Positions 11,796 through 22,879 of a stretch of DNA of 64,000 nt are shown piece after piece. The stretch is from Glandiceps talaboti (lineage: Eukaryota > Hemichordata > Enteropneusta > Spengelidae). The position numbers were made by a program, and so were the translations under genes. How positions within the stretch are numbered: the stretch's first letter is position 1; every line of letters starts with the position of its first letter. The notes below the pieces were generated by a model. It saw only the letters and a program-made list of their open reading frames with translations. It was not told the origin of the DNA and did no database searches. The DNA lies in assembly GCF_964340395.1 (NCBI RefSeq), contig NC_135571.1, positions 7,180,453 to 7,244,452 on the forward strand. The letters are read 5' to 3'.

Positions 11796-12043
11796 ATGTG
11801 CTAAAATAAGATGTGCTAAAATAAGTCGAGCATTTCTTTTACAGACAGGTGACCTTTGTGGAACGAAAGTAACTTATGATCTGGCACTGCGATTTAAGAA
11901 AAATGTCAAACTAATACAATACAAAATAAAAATATTATTACGAACAATTGGAATTCGATATGCACAACGTACTGATGGCAATGCTGAACTGAGAAATACT
12001 AAACCACTAGGTTACACAGAACACCTTTGTAAGCTGTCCTCCT

Positions 12044-12106
12044 ATTGGCCAGTAGTTACGTCACGACAAGGCAATAATTTCGCGCTTTACTTTGAACCGC
12101 GGGAAA
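12044..12106. promoter_or_regulatory. CCAAT / CRE / E2F-like site cluster
   Basis: Within 63 bp there are an inverted CCAAT box (ATTGG, 12044-12048), a CRE-like TTACGTCA (12056-12063), TTTCGCGC (12078-12085) and GCGGGAAA (12099-12106), the last two being E2F-type sites. This looks like a proliferation-type promoter, but I see no coding exon on either side, so its target is unknown. Confidence 0.4.
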
Positions 12107-12497
12107 TTTAACCTTAAATTAGTGTGCGTTCGTTCCTTGTACACAAAAATACGTGGTCGCACATTATGATCTTTACGAAAATTTGGTGTTGCGATTTTGT
12201 ATAAGCATGTATGTAATGATAACTGAAACCCACGCCGTCTGAGTGCCAGTGCTGGAACTCAGCAGGCTAATTTGCACCCGTGTTTGCTGTGTTTTGTGCT
12301 GCACTTTCACTTACGCACTCACTCTGCTCGTAAAAGTGTGGTCACAGGAACACCGCAGCCCCTTGTGCAATATTTGGAGTATGCCACATTTGAACTCACA
12401 CAGTATAAAATTATGTCAATTTATTCACCATACTCCTGTTTCATCATATTACAATTTATATGTGAAGTTGGCAGTTCTTCATTCATTCAATCATTTA

Positions 12498-12812
12498 TTG
12501 CCAATTTAAAGTAAGTGACAATAGGGAACTTGCAATCCAGACTGAGCATGCTCAGACGCAAAGGACTATGGGATTATCTGTGGTTATCGTAATACCTAAT
12601 CTGGAGCTACCGATAAAAAACCTCCCACAAGGCACAATAGTCAGGGTAAAGTATGAATTGACCATTCATGGTTGCAAATAATGTAACAGTATTCTTTACA
12701 ATATCAATTTATTTGTATTTATTGTCACATTTCCCATGATGCAACATTCAACATGGCGGGTTTGCAAGTTCCCTATTACAAAATGACAGATTACAAATTT
12801 TAAAAATTGGCA
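12498..12812. mobile_element. Short TIR (MITE-like) element
   Basis: Left end has TTGCCAATTT and AATAGGGAACTTGCAA; right end has TTTGCAAGTTCCCTATT and AAAAATTGGCAA, in inverted order. No coding sequence inside. Size about 315 bp. Confidence 0.6.
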
Positions 12813-12939
12813 ATTTTGGAGAAAACAAAGTAGCTTTCGCTAATCAAGTTTGGTTCCACCTCAAAAGTTCATATGCATCAACAGCGATAAGGGTATGCAT
12901 GCATGAATTTCATATACAGACCTTGCCATCAGAATAGCA

Positions 12940-13335
12940 TTAGAGTAAGTCAGCAACATGCCCCTAAATCGATTTGAACTTTATTTAGGTTACTCGCGTT
13001 TCAGAAACATGAGGGATGGAGTCTTTGATTTTACCGCAGCAGCATACAACTTGCAAAAATATGAAAAAGTAAATGTGACGAAAGCGGGCCGATTATATTT
13101 CTCTTATAATAATAGCAAATCTTATATTTTACAATTTCTCTACAATTGTAAATCTACGTAGTACGGTAAATACTCCAACATAGCCCCAAGAGAAGATCCA
13201 ACAACAATGCAAGCGAGGTACACGAAATACCGAAAATAATTACCACCGGTCGCTGTACCTGGAAGTTTTCAAATTATGTGACTTTTGTGCACTGTGAATA
13301 AAAATCGGTACTGTATATTTCTGTAAAGGCACTGA
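12940..13335. repeat. Diverged direct duplication, right copy
   Basis: Partner of 10360-10745. It is broken by frameshifts relative to the left copy's minus-strand frame, suggesting neutral decay of a duplicated segment. Confidence 0.5.
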
Positions 13336-13636
13336 AAAATAAGTAAAGAGAGCTCTACTGTAATTGTAGATAATTGGGTTGCAATTGATGATTGATGAAT
13401 TTTGAAAAGGGTAGGTCTGATTCAAACCCGGTCGACGACTTTACTTCCCACATAAGTTTGTTGAAAGGAGTGAACTTTTGTGGTAAAAAGCTTAAAGGAA
13501 GATACTAGGAGAAAATTGATGCAGTCATATTCACACTTCGTAAAGAAGTCTTTGCCAAACCTAAGGAATATATTTGTGTGGTATACTAAATACCCATTTC
13601 TTCTATCGTCTCTACTCACGACTACTTCTAATTACG

Positions 13637-13656
13637 ACTTCATCACGTGATGAAGT
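13637..13656. promoter_or_regulatory. Perfect 20-bp palindrome around an E-box upstream of GPCR1
   Basis: The 20 bp centred on CACGTG (TCATCACGTGATGA and three matching bases each side) read the same on both strands, about 390 bp before the GPCR1 start. A bHLH-type site is possible; function is inference. Confidence 0.3.
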
Positions 13657-14045
13657 GAGTAAATGATATATATGGCTCACGAATCAGGCATATCTTTCCA
13701 AAGTTACAATTGCCTGATAGTCTGTGCACCAGTCTTAGTGTACCCGGAACATCAATTGAAAGTGTATACACTGGTCAGCTGTATCTCGTCTGTTAGATTC
13801 ACGGAACTGAGATACTTTCTTATATACAAAATTGATCGACGAACACATTTCGAAAGAAATGTTCTTTACCCAACAATTTGAACTGAAGACGGAGTACCCG
13901 ACTGTATAGAGAAGGACTTGAGGTTTTGGACACTGTCGATTGAATTTTGTTTCTCATCGATTTTCGAAGAAGCATATACCTAACAACATCTATCATAACG
14001 TTTGACGGAATTGGTCTTGACGTGAGAGCTGTTGGTTAATTCACC

Positions 14046-15302
14046 ATGAATATCACAGAAAACGACAGTGACGTTTATTCACCTATCATGAACACTACAT
14101 ACAGAAATGATGAAATCTTGTATGCCATGAACGGGTCTGGTGCAATGGGACAAAATATCACCTCAGCTGACGACATGGTGATGTTTTTCAAATTGAGTGA
14201 AACTGAGAAGATATGTGCTATCATTGTCATCATTTTGATTGTGCCTGTCATCATCATCGGCATCTTTGGTAACTTAACTGTTTGCTGGGTTGTCGCTACG
14301 GTGAAGAAGTTACAAACACCTGCCAACATTCAACTTGTCATGTTAGCTGTAGTTGACTTTGCAAACTGTATAATCCCAGCTCCGATATTGCTTTTCAGAG
14401 CAGTGTATGTATTGATGCATGCTAATGCACTGAGTATTGATGATACTATCTATAATGTTGGATTTACTCCACTATGTCATATATTGAGATTTGTTCAATA
14501 TTGTGCAGTGGGAACATCGACTTGTATGATTACAAGTTTGAGTATAACACGTGCAATGGGTATGAGCGGGAAATTTAGTCGAGAAGTCATAAAAAGGTGT
14601 TTTATTGCATCAATGATTGCCTGCACCCTATTTGGCAGTGGGGTTGCATTCGGTTTAACGATTAGTAGTGCTTCATGCGATACAATGATAGATGATCTTA
14701 CCTTTCGCAAAAGATTACAAAAAACATTTGACCTTTTTCTTATGGGGTCAATGATCATATCCCAAATTATGGTAACCACTGTCTATGTCGGTATCACAAT
14801 CGTCAAAAAACGTCACCGAAATGCTACAAAAGAAATCTTTAAAAACATCAGCAAATCATTAGACAAACGTGATCTGGCAACGATTCGAATATGCTTCATT
14901 TTGGTTACATTCATATTTGTGTCCTACTTACCGATCATTTTTACTGTAGCCCTTAGGCAATCCGATCTTCTCCGGGTGAAAATCGATTTTCTGTACACAT
15001 GGATCCAGATTGCCATTGTGTTTGCAAATAGTGCCATCAACCCTGTTGTGTATGCCCTTATGTCTAATAATTTCCGATCAAACTTATGCTTTGTAAGGCG
15101 TCGAAGGTTACAGAAAGAACCTAAACGCCAGAAGGGAAAAATGAGAGAAACGACAGATAAGATACTCGAATTAGAAAATGTAATCTCAGATGGAAAATTG
15201 CCAGATGTTACTATTAATGATGATTTAAATGCTGGGCAGGATTTCGAAAATGTAGTGGAAGCCAATTTTGGAAACATTAATATTGGGTTTCAATGTGATT
15301 AA
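14046..15302 (+). CDS. Orphan rhodopsin-class (class A) GPCR 1, intronless
   Basis: 418 residues in one open frame. The extracellular N-terminus has five N-glycosylation sequons (N2, N6, N16, N29, N37). Seven hydrophobic helices follow, TM1 at about 57-84. Class A landmarks: GN in TM1 (N77), LAVVD in TM2 (D105), a cysteine at the start of TM3 (PLCHILRF), R in ITRAMG at the TM3 end, and NSAINPVVY in TM7. The D/ERY triplet is TRA, and TM6 has SYLP in place of CWxP. A basic C-tail ends NIGFQCD. The start follows a leader (GGTTAATTCACC) conserved before all four paralogues. It is on plus, opposite the other three. I cannot assign a ligand. Confidence 0.9.
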   Translation: MNITENDSDVYSPIMNTTYRNDEILYAMNGSGAMGQNITSADDMVMFFKLSETEKICAIIVIILIVPVIIIGIFGNLTVCWVVATVKKLQTPANIQLVMLAVVDFANCIIPAPILLFRAVYVLMHANALSIDDTIYNVGFTPLCHILRFVQYCAVGTSTCMITSLSITRAMGMSGKFSREVIKRCFIASMIACTLFGSGVAFGLTISSASCDTMIDDLTFRKRLQKTFDLFLMGSMIISQIMVTTVYVGITIVKKRHRNATKEIFKNISKSLDKRDLATIRICFILVTFIFVSYLPIIFTVALRQSDLLRVKIDFLYTWIQIAIVFANSAINPVVYALMSNNFRSNLCFVRRRRLQKEPKRQKGKMRETTDKILELENVISDGKLPDVTINDDLNAGQDFENVVEANFGNINIGFQCD

Positions 15303-15490
15303 TTATGAATTAATGTCATTATACCATGCATAAGCCAAGCTATCGTCTTTGAACAGAAAATTTGGATTATATGCACGACAACATTTATGTTTACATCTGG
15401 GTTTTCAGTGCTCAAAATGTGTGTCCAACAATTTCTTGTTTGTCCAATACCAATAGTAGTATATGACATATTCATACCAATCATATTTAG

Positions 15491-15655
15491 TTATATTATA
15501 TTATATTATATTATATTATATTACGTTACGTTACGTTATATTATATTATATTATATTATATTATATTATATTATATTATATTATATTATATCATGTTATA
15601 TGTTATATTCCATTATATTATATTATATCATATTATATCAAATATTATATTATAT
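15491..15655. repeat. (TTATA)n pentamer microsatellite just 3' of GPCR1
   Basis: Tandem TTATA units with short TTACG and TTATG variants, read directly. Confidence 0.95.
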
Positions 15656-15659
15656 TGCA

Positions 15660-16450
15660 TAGGTATTCTTTAAGTTAATAAGATTTTAGCCTTTCGAGGC
15701 AGTGTCATCAAACAAGCTACCATGCTCTACTAAAAAATATTGGTCGAACAAGTTCTGTACATAACAACTTTGCTTCATGGTCTGCTGAAAAATTGGGAAT
15801 TCTTGCAAACTAATTAAGCATTTGTCCGCTTTCGGACTGGATAATGACCCCTTAAGTATAACATGTTTGAATGATAACTGACACGAAGAAAATGAGTATG
15901 CCAGAAGGCAGTTAGACTCATTATCATCTCTTCGCTCATCTTATCACCGTGAGCACTGTTTCCATATATCGATGTGAGTTGTAAGATACGTGTCGCAATG
16001 TGGAAGCGGAACGAACGTAAATGCAAGGAACAATGGGTGATAGAACCGAATAATCATATGCCCTACGCCCACGAATTCACGTTAGAATATGCGAACGATA
16101 AGAGCACAAACTGGCAGGCTCTGCGTTTTATGCATCATACTTTATTGCCAAGTGGCAATCACATGTACAGTCTGCTTGCCTTGTCAACCTGCTTCAACGA
16201 AATATTCAAATGGTTGTCAACTGTCATCAGATTTCGTGGGTAACGTTTCATAATTATTTCGAAATACAACTTTGGTAGTAGAGCACATCCTCTAAACGTT
16301 TCAGAAAACGTTTTAATATGTAAAAATGAATGGATGGTCAACCGCTATCATAACTTCAGTTGCGCAATAACATTGGTGTACATAGTAATGTAGTGTACGT
16401 TCTACAGCAGAGTCGGATACAATATAGTGATATACATACACCTGAAATGA
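15660..16450. other. Unassigned spacer
   Basis: Short open frames occur on both strands but none shows a motif, a paralogue or splice signals that I can support. Confidence 0.3.
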
Positions 16451-16783
16451 CAACATATAGTCATCTTATCTGATATCCAAGAAGTTACTGAGATTCAGTG
16501 GGCTAGTGTTGTAATCAAGGTGATTCTGCTCGCGTTCCAAGTAGCCGGATTCCGTGTCAAAGTTAACAATTCGGTTATTATCCAGCTTGCTGAAAAGGTT
16601 ACACCTGCTTTGGAGAGATTGGATAATTTACTTAGTGCTATGCAGCATTTATTGAAAGTATGGGAAGACGGTTCGTTGTCTGTTATAGCTGAGGCTATCT
16701 TCGAGGTGATAGTAGTGAGTGTAGGGTATATTTTACCTGATCGCCAACGCTGTCTTCTCGATCTCGGAGATGTCATTAGTTGA
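16451..16783 (+). CDS. Unidentified coding-like open frame (possible exon)
   Basis: An open frame of 110 codons from just after a TGA to a TGA stop, less AT-rich than its flanks. It reads like protein: amphipathic segments such as VVIKVILLAFQVAGF, LERLDNLLSAMQHLL and AEAIFEVIVVSVGYIL. The only in-frame ATG is internal, so if real it would be an exon or a 5'-truncated relic. No family recognised. Confidence 0.25.
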   Translation, partial: QHIVILSDIQEVTEIQWASVVIKVILLAFQVAGFRVKVNNSVIIQLAEKVTPALERLDNLLSAMQHLLKVWEDGSLSVIAEAIFEVIVVSVGYILPDRQRCLLDLGDVIS

Positions 16784-17055
16784 CTATATTCAAACAGTTG
16801 TTATGGTAATTGCAATGATCGTAGTAGCCATAGCAACAAACCGTGTAGCATTGATATCACTCTTGCGCTTGGTGCAGCATATAATTTCACTCAGAAAATT
16901 GTAAATGTGTTAAAGCTACGAGAAATTAGCATAATCTTGTAAGGGTGTAATATATCATGGTCACATTCTCTTGTTTGTATTGATATTCCTTGCTGATCTC
17001 GACTCATGTAGACATATTGAGACTCGTTTAAAAGATTATAATATCACTTATTAAA

Positions 17056-17755
17056 GTAACTTCACATTGTTAAACAACTTATGTGTTAATTTTAAATAAC
17101 AAATCTATTTTTTTTATCTTAAAGTTAATTGACTCATATTTGTCCAAGTTTGTATGACTTCCTTAAGCAATATTGTTTTGTATATTACAAATCATTTTAT
17201 CATTTCGACGTGACTAATGTGGCATTAGATCTATACAAATTATAATTTGTGTTACATTAGAACTATCGTAAAGATTTGCACCTGCCTCATTCATTATTCC
17301 TTGATTAAAGGGATTGTTATTGGACATTTCAAGGTGAAAAAAAGTAACATCGTTGCTTTAACGAAAACTAAATGTGATGTTAACTTACATTACACTTTAA
17401 CCACGGATTGTTAAATAGCTTATGTGTGAATTTAAATGACGTGTGAATTTCTTAGTCTAACTTTGTTATAATTAATCCATATATGTGTGACTTCTTTGAA
17501 CAATATTGTGTTATATCTTGTGTGTCAAATAAAAATGTTAGTTATAGTTTTTAACATGTGTCACAAATCATTTTATCATTTTGATGTAATTAAGTGATAT
17601 TCAATATAATAATTTGTGCTACATTAGAACTATCTTATTTAAAGGGATTGTTATTGGACATTTAAAAAATGACGTGAAAAAGCCAAATTGTTGATTTCAC
17701 GAAAACTAAATTGATGTTATCTCATATGATATTTTAGATGTAAAACTTTTTACAA
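17056..17755. repeat. Diverged tandem duplication, period about 335 bp
   Basis: Two units in direct orientation. Shared runs include AAAGGGATTGTTATTGGACA (17311 and 17643), ACAAATCATTTTATCATTT and TACATTAGAACTATC. No coding sequence. Confidence 0.7.
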
Positions 17756-18097
17756 CCTAAGTGTGGTTTTGAATAAATCATTTCCTGTGATGCAGATAAA
17801 ATAGTGCTAATTGTGTATTTGTTATTGTACAGCCTGGATTAGGGTGCTATCGTAAATGCCTCGAGATGTTTGCCCCCAGACAACTCCAATTCCACAGAGG
17901 ACAACACTAACTTTTCCCCATCCCGACAATTACTCACATGAACGTCATATACTTCCCTCAAACGAAGAGAAATAACCCATAAACAAACACGAAAATACCT
18001 CATGTCGAAGACATATTGAATGCCAGCATATAGGAACAACATGTAACAATAGTAAGTTAAATTGGCTAAGTTGACACTACTTAAAATATATGACAAA

Positions 18098-18232
18098 TGG
18101 GTGTTGATTTAATATAATTATATTTACCCAATACATTAGCATTCACCAATACATGAACTGCTCTGAAAAGCAATGTCGGAACTGAATATGTATGAACTTT
18201 GCAAAGTCAGCAAAGGTTACAGTTAACCACGG
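18098..18232 (-). pseudogene. GPCR relic (TM2-TM3 region)
   Basis: A short fragment of the GPCR family, minus strand. It matches the intact genes over GTGTTGATTTAA, CATTAGCAT, CTCTGAAAAGCAATGTCGGA and TTTGCAAAGTCA. It carries indels and has no open frame of its own. Confidence 0.6.
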
Positions 18233-18541
18233 GGGCGGTACCAGTGGCCAGCTCTGGTAGGGGTGTGTGGCCAGTCCTGGAAACCCCAGGCCCCATTTTA
18301 GACCCACTTTGACGAAAAATCAATACCCCATTTTAGACCATTATAGATTTCTACAAGATGAAAGTTTAGACCTAAAAACATTTTCCTAATGAAACAACAT
18401 TGTGGGGTATCCAACTGTTGTCTATGCAGGACAGGATATTATAAACAGCCGCCAACCAACCAACCAACCAAACGAATACATAGCCACGTAAGGGTGACAT
18501 GTAATCGAAAACAAAAGGATTGAATAAAGACCTGAAAGGAG

Positions 18542-18661
<120 letters not shown>

Positions 18662-19000
18662 GAATTGTCATGGGAACGAGTGCTATTAGTCTGAAAGAAC
18701 TGCCGTTGTGGGTGCTATATTTTACCGTCTAGAGCACTGTGAACTTTCTCTTGGCATTGGATATCAGAGAAACTATTTCACTGCAGGGGTATCTCTGATT
18801 AAGTGTGCGTGTCCTAGCCATGGCGTATACAGTTGGTTACTTCTGGCTGCCCTTGTGTTTCTGCAATGAGCTAGTGTTACTTTAATACACTAGAGTAAAC
18901 ATGACACATATAAGATAGGCCGATGTTACATTGACAGAGTTTTTACATTAATAATAGAATAGCAATTTGATACTTTGAACAGTTTATGGCTTGCCCAGTA

Positions 19001-19449
19001 TACAGGAAATTTCGTCATAACTTGCAAATGCTATTAAAAATGTATCAAGGTCAGTGAGACTGATCACAAGGTTTTATGTTGAGATAGACGCATAGGCCCT
19101 CCACCCACGTTGATGGAGAGTCTATGGATAGACACACTAAAGATAACAAACATACATCACTTACACAGTGTCTGCTCTATTTTGTTAATGATAACAAAAA
19201 CTAAATACAAATGTACAAATACAACTGTGTAAGTGATGTCTGTGTGTTATCTTTATTGTGTCTACAGATCACACACTATGTAAGGGATGTTTGTGTTATC
19301 TTTATTGTGTCTACAGAGCAGACACTGTGTAAGTGATGTCTCTGTGTTATCTTCATTGTGTCTATCTCAACATAACACCTTGTGATTAGTCTCACTGATC
19401 TTGATTCATCGTTTAAAAGCATTTGTAAGCTAGGATGAAATCTCCTGTA
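19001..19449. mobile_element. Foldback element with internal 65-bp direct repeats
   Basis: Outer arms pair: ACAGGAAATTTCGTCATAAC with GGATGAAATCTCCTGT, and GTGAGACTGATCACAAGG with CCTTGTGATTAGTCTCAC. Inside, the right half holds three direct copies built around GTAAGTGATGTCTGTGTG and TTATCTTTATTGTGTCTA, also inverted in the left half. No coding sequence. Confidence 0.7.
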
Positions 19450-19739
19450 AGCATTGCTACTTGTGTTTGCAACTTGGTTTGCCGCTACTAGTCCCCAATT
19501 TACTGGTTAAATTAGTGATTCGAAATAGAATATTCAAATTGTTATTTAAATCTATAATTATGAAGACACAAACACAGCTGAAAGAAAGTTGGCAATGGAA
19601 ACATCAGTTTTATTCCAATTAAAAATGTTCATATTTTACATTACACAGTAGCTGCTCCCTTTGACCCAGAGTGTTATTTAAATGCAGATGTATTTGAAAC
19701 AATGAACTTCATAATGCAACTAAGTGCGCATGCTAGCAA

Positions 19740-20200
19740 ACCAATTCAACGCTGACATTTCGTTTGCGACAATGCGAAATATCAAGCCTCTTGACGGCGC
19801 TGTACGTAAAAGAGGCTGTGGTTTGCGACGATCCTAATTGTGGAGAACAAAGCGATAATTCTTTTCTACTGACTGACAAAATACCTCGAGTTCGTCATTT
19901 CTTTGACCGATGGGCACGGCATAAATCAAGATCATTCATATAATAATTGTAAAATTGTATCATTCGCAGCGAGGCCTTCAAAAATACGTGCTGCAGCTGA
20001 TGTTAGATATTACTTGAAGCTAAAACGCAGACATCACAAGATTTCAACACTCAGTTTTCTTTCAATCAGGGGTTAGTTAGTATTCTTACAAAGCAAGATC
20101 GATGTAGTGTGGAAGGTTCAATGTACGCAACATCATTATGATTGAACCCGTTGTCAATTTCCCTCTTCAACTCTGTAGAAAATTTGTGTAACACGTATAG
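19740..20200. repeat. Dispersed duplicate block, left copy
   Basis: Direct copy of the 29240-29870 block with scattered differences and a size change. Shared runs include GCCTTCAAAAATACGTGCT and GTGTGGAAGGTTCAATGTAC. It adjoins a GPCR relic, so it probably spread with the GPCR cluster. Confidence 0.65.
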
Positions 20201-20214
20201 CTGTATTAGATAAA

Positions 20215-20490
20215 GATTAAACTCCCCGCTCATACCCACCTCCTGTGTTATACTCAAACTTATAATCATATAGCTTGATGTTTCCATTGCACAATATTGA
20301 ACACATTTTAAAATATCACATATCGGTGTTGATTTAACATAATTATAGATAGTGTCATCAATACTCAATGCACTAGCATGCACAATACTTAAACGTCTAT
20401 ATATGAAAAGCAATGTCAGAGCTGGAAATATATACAGTTTGCAAAGTCAAGAAAAGTTACTGCTAACTCGGGCAGCTAACATGACAGGAC
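20215..20490 (-). pseudogene. GPCR relic (end of TM2 to TM4)
   Basis: Minus-strand fragment of the GPCR family: HASALSIDDTIYN, then ILKCVQYCAMETSSYMI, then SLSITQEVGMSGEF. Intact paralogues read HANALSIDDTIYN and SLSITRVVGISGKF. The conserved TM3 arginine is replaced by Gln, and both ends dissolve into non-coding sequence. Confidence 0.75.
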
Positions 20491-20731
20491 AACAGAACAT
20501 ACACATTTATACATAAATGAATGATAGCCACATTTTTGTTAGAACCCGACATTTTTACAATATCTCAAGAATTTCAACGGGTGTCTCTAATGTTCTACTG
20601 TATCGTTTTCAAAAGCTGCCAAATCTTGGTGAGAAGTAATAAGTAACCTCAGTGTTCATACTTTGAACAAATATTATTCAACAATTAATGTTAATTAAGC
20701 AAAATACAAAACAGATATACATAAGTCAACA

Positions 20732-22003
20732 TTAATCGCATTTGAAGCCAATATTAACATCTCCTAATTCAATTTCCTCCAAATTATTAAAATTTGTACT
20801 ACTTTGTTCATTATTTGAATCGTGATTAGCAACATCGTCTGATGATTTTCCCTCCAAAATTACATTAGATGGCATGATGTGATCGTGTACAGTACTCAAA
20901 TGACGTATCACTTTCTTCTGGTTTTGAGGTTCTTTCTGTAACTTTCGTCGTCGAACAAAACACAAATTTGAACGAAAATTTTCAGACATGAGTGCATACA
21001 CAACAGGATTAATAGCACTATTTGCAAATACAACGGCAATCTGAATCCAGACGTAAAAGAAGGATATTTTTATCTGGATAATATTTGCATGTCTTAAGCC
21101 TAAAGTTACAATCATCGGTAAATAAGACACAAAAATAAATGTGATCAATATAAAACATATACGAGTAGTTGCCATATCACGTTTATGTAAAGATTTACTA
21201 ACGTTTTTTAAGATTTCTTTGGTAGCATTTTGGTGACGTTTTTTGATAATGGTGATACAGGTGTATGCAATTGTTATCGTTATCTGGGCAAAAAGCATGA
21301 ACGCGAACACAATAACTTCAAATTTATTTGATAATGTTTTACGTAAAGCCATATCTTCTATCACTGCTTCACATTTAGTAGTGCAAAGGACGTTTCCAAA
21401 TGAAACTCCACTACCTGTTATCAAGCTAACAATCATTGATGTAATAACACATCTTTTTATGACTGTTCGGCTAAACTTCCCGCTGATACCCATCACACGT
21501 GTTATACTCAAACTTGAAAGCATACACGCCGATGTCACCAATGCTAAAATTTGCACAAATCTTAAGATATGACACAGTGGAGTAAATCTAACATTATAGA
21601 TAGCATCATCAATACTCAGTGCATTAGCATGCATCAATACATACACTACTCTGAAAAGCAATGTCGGAGCTGGAAGTATACAGTTTGCAAAGTCAACAAC
21701 AGCTAACATGACAAGTTGAATGTTGGCAGGTGTCTGTAACTTCTTCACTGTAGCGACAACCCAGCAGACAGTTAAGTTACCAAAGATGCCGATGATGATG
21801 ACAGGCACGATCAAAATGATGACAATGATAGCACATATCTTCTCAGTTTCACTCAATATGTAAAATGACGCTATGTCATCATCTGAGGTGATATTTCGTC
21901 CCATTTCACCAGACCCATTAAGAGTATGCAAGACTTCACCATTTCCGTATGTAGTGTTCATGATAGCTGAATAAAAGTCACTGTTGTTATGTGTGATATT
22001 CAT
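20732..22003 (-). CDS. Orphan rhodopsin-class GPCR 2, intronless
   Basis: 423 residues in a single frame, closely related to GPCR1, 3 and 4 over TM1, TM2 and TM7 and least like them in TM3, ECL2 and TM5. It has five N-terminal sequons; TM1 GNLTVCWVV; TM2 LAVVDFANC; ITRVMGISGKF after TM3; ECL2 with CTTKCEA; TM6 FILITFIFVSYLPMIV; TM7 NSAINPVVYALMS. The long C-tail is rich in Asp, Asn and Ser and ends in NIGFKCD. It faces left, in the same orientation as GPCR3 and GPCR4. Ligand unknown. Confidence 0.9.
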   Translation of the reverse strand: MNITHNNSDFYSAIMNTTYGNGEVLHTLNGSGEMGRNITSDDDIASFYILSETEKICAIIVIILIVPVIIIGIFGNLTVCWVVATVKKLQTPANIQLVMLAVVDFANCILPAPTLLFRVVYVLMHANALSIDDAIYNVRFTPLCHILRFVQILALVTSACMLSSLSITRVMGISGKFSRTVIKRCVITSMIVSLITGSGVSFGNVLCTTKCEAVIEDMALRKTLSNKFEVIVFAFMLFAQITITIAYTCITIIKKRHQNATKEILKNVSKSLHKRDMATTRICFILITFIFVSYLPMIVTLGLRHANIIQIKISFFYVWIQIAVVFANSAINPVVYALMSENFRSNLCFVRRRKLQKEPQNQKKVIRHLSTVHDHIMPSNVILEGKSSDDVANHDSNNEQSSTNFNNLEEIELGDVNIGFKCD

Positions 22004-22460
22004 GGTGAATTAACCAATAGCTCTCACCTCAAGACCAGTTCCTTCAATTGCTATGGTAGATGTTGTGATTCCGCCACTTCAAAGTTCTTAACAGGCAAGT
22101 TTAGGATTATCACTGTCAAAACCACGAGCAAGAACAGTTCGGAGACGTCAATCTCTATGCTGAGCACTGTTTACGTTTGTTTCAAAAAGTTGCCGCCGGG
22201 TTTTCACTACCAGTTACAATAAGATACCTGTCGTTTAAACTGTAAGCCTGGATGAGATGGAATCAACTCTTCTCCTGAAATCTTCTTGTCAACCAAAAGA
22301 GTACAATAAATTCGGAAGAATGTCAACCACGAAAGAAACTTTTTCTTTCCCAAGACAGTAAACTTCGTTCTACAAAGACATGGATATCTGTGAATGTAAC
22401 TGACGGCACAATCTGACCTGTGAATGCGGAACCTCATTCGGTTTAACACATGTAGACTTG
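22004..22460 (-). promoter_or_regulatory. Conserved 5' flank of GPCR2 (shared with GPCR3; in part with GPCR1 and GPCR4)
   Basis: The GPCR2 leader reads, on its own strand, GGAACTGGTCTTGAGGTGAG then GGTTAATTCACC directly before the ATG. GPCR1, GPCR3 and GPCR4 carry close versions. Similarity between GPCR2 and GPCR3 flanks extends about 450 bp upstream (compare 25201-25680). The shared promoter and 5' UTR travelled with the genes; no TATA box is certain. Confidence 0.45.
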
Positions 22461-22879
22461 AACTGTAGCGTGGACTAAGTTCTTGTAGAATAAGAAATTC
22501 TTGCCTGTTTTGGAGTTACTTATATTACAAAGTATTATATTGCCACGTGATTAATTCGTCCTATCAAATACATTTTTCGTACGTGTTGTGCCATAAATGA
22601 AGATGACCCTCTACCGGAGGGCAGAGTTTGTTCTCAATGTGACTTCATTAGTTCTATGCACAGCCCAACTCTAATAAACCTCTTTACCAGAAAAGTCACG
22701 ATTTTGTAAAGCTGGGGCAACACACCTACTTTGATTGTAATTGAGTACATCATACAACCTCTGTCAATAACAGAGTATTGCTTATTTTTTAACCAAGGTT
22801 ATATTATCAGGTCACGTGAAGTTACCTTGCATTTTAACACCAGGTAAGCATCCAGTGGTCATTAACGACAAACTATACA

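Noticed and set aside
14075-15277. Antisense open frames across the GPCR genes (also 21243-21572, 24437-24748, 27621-27932)
   Set aside because: Shadows of the GPCR coding strand; they repeat at the same place in each paralogue.
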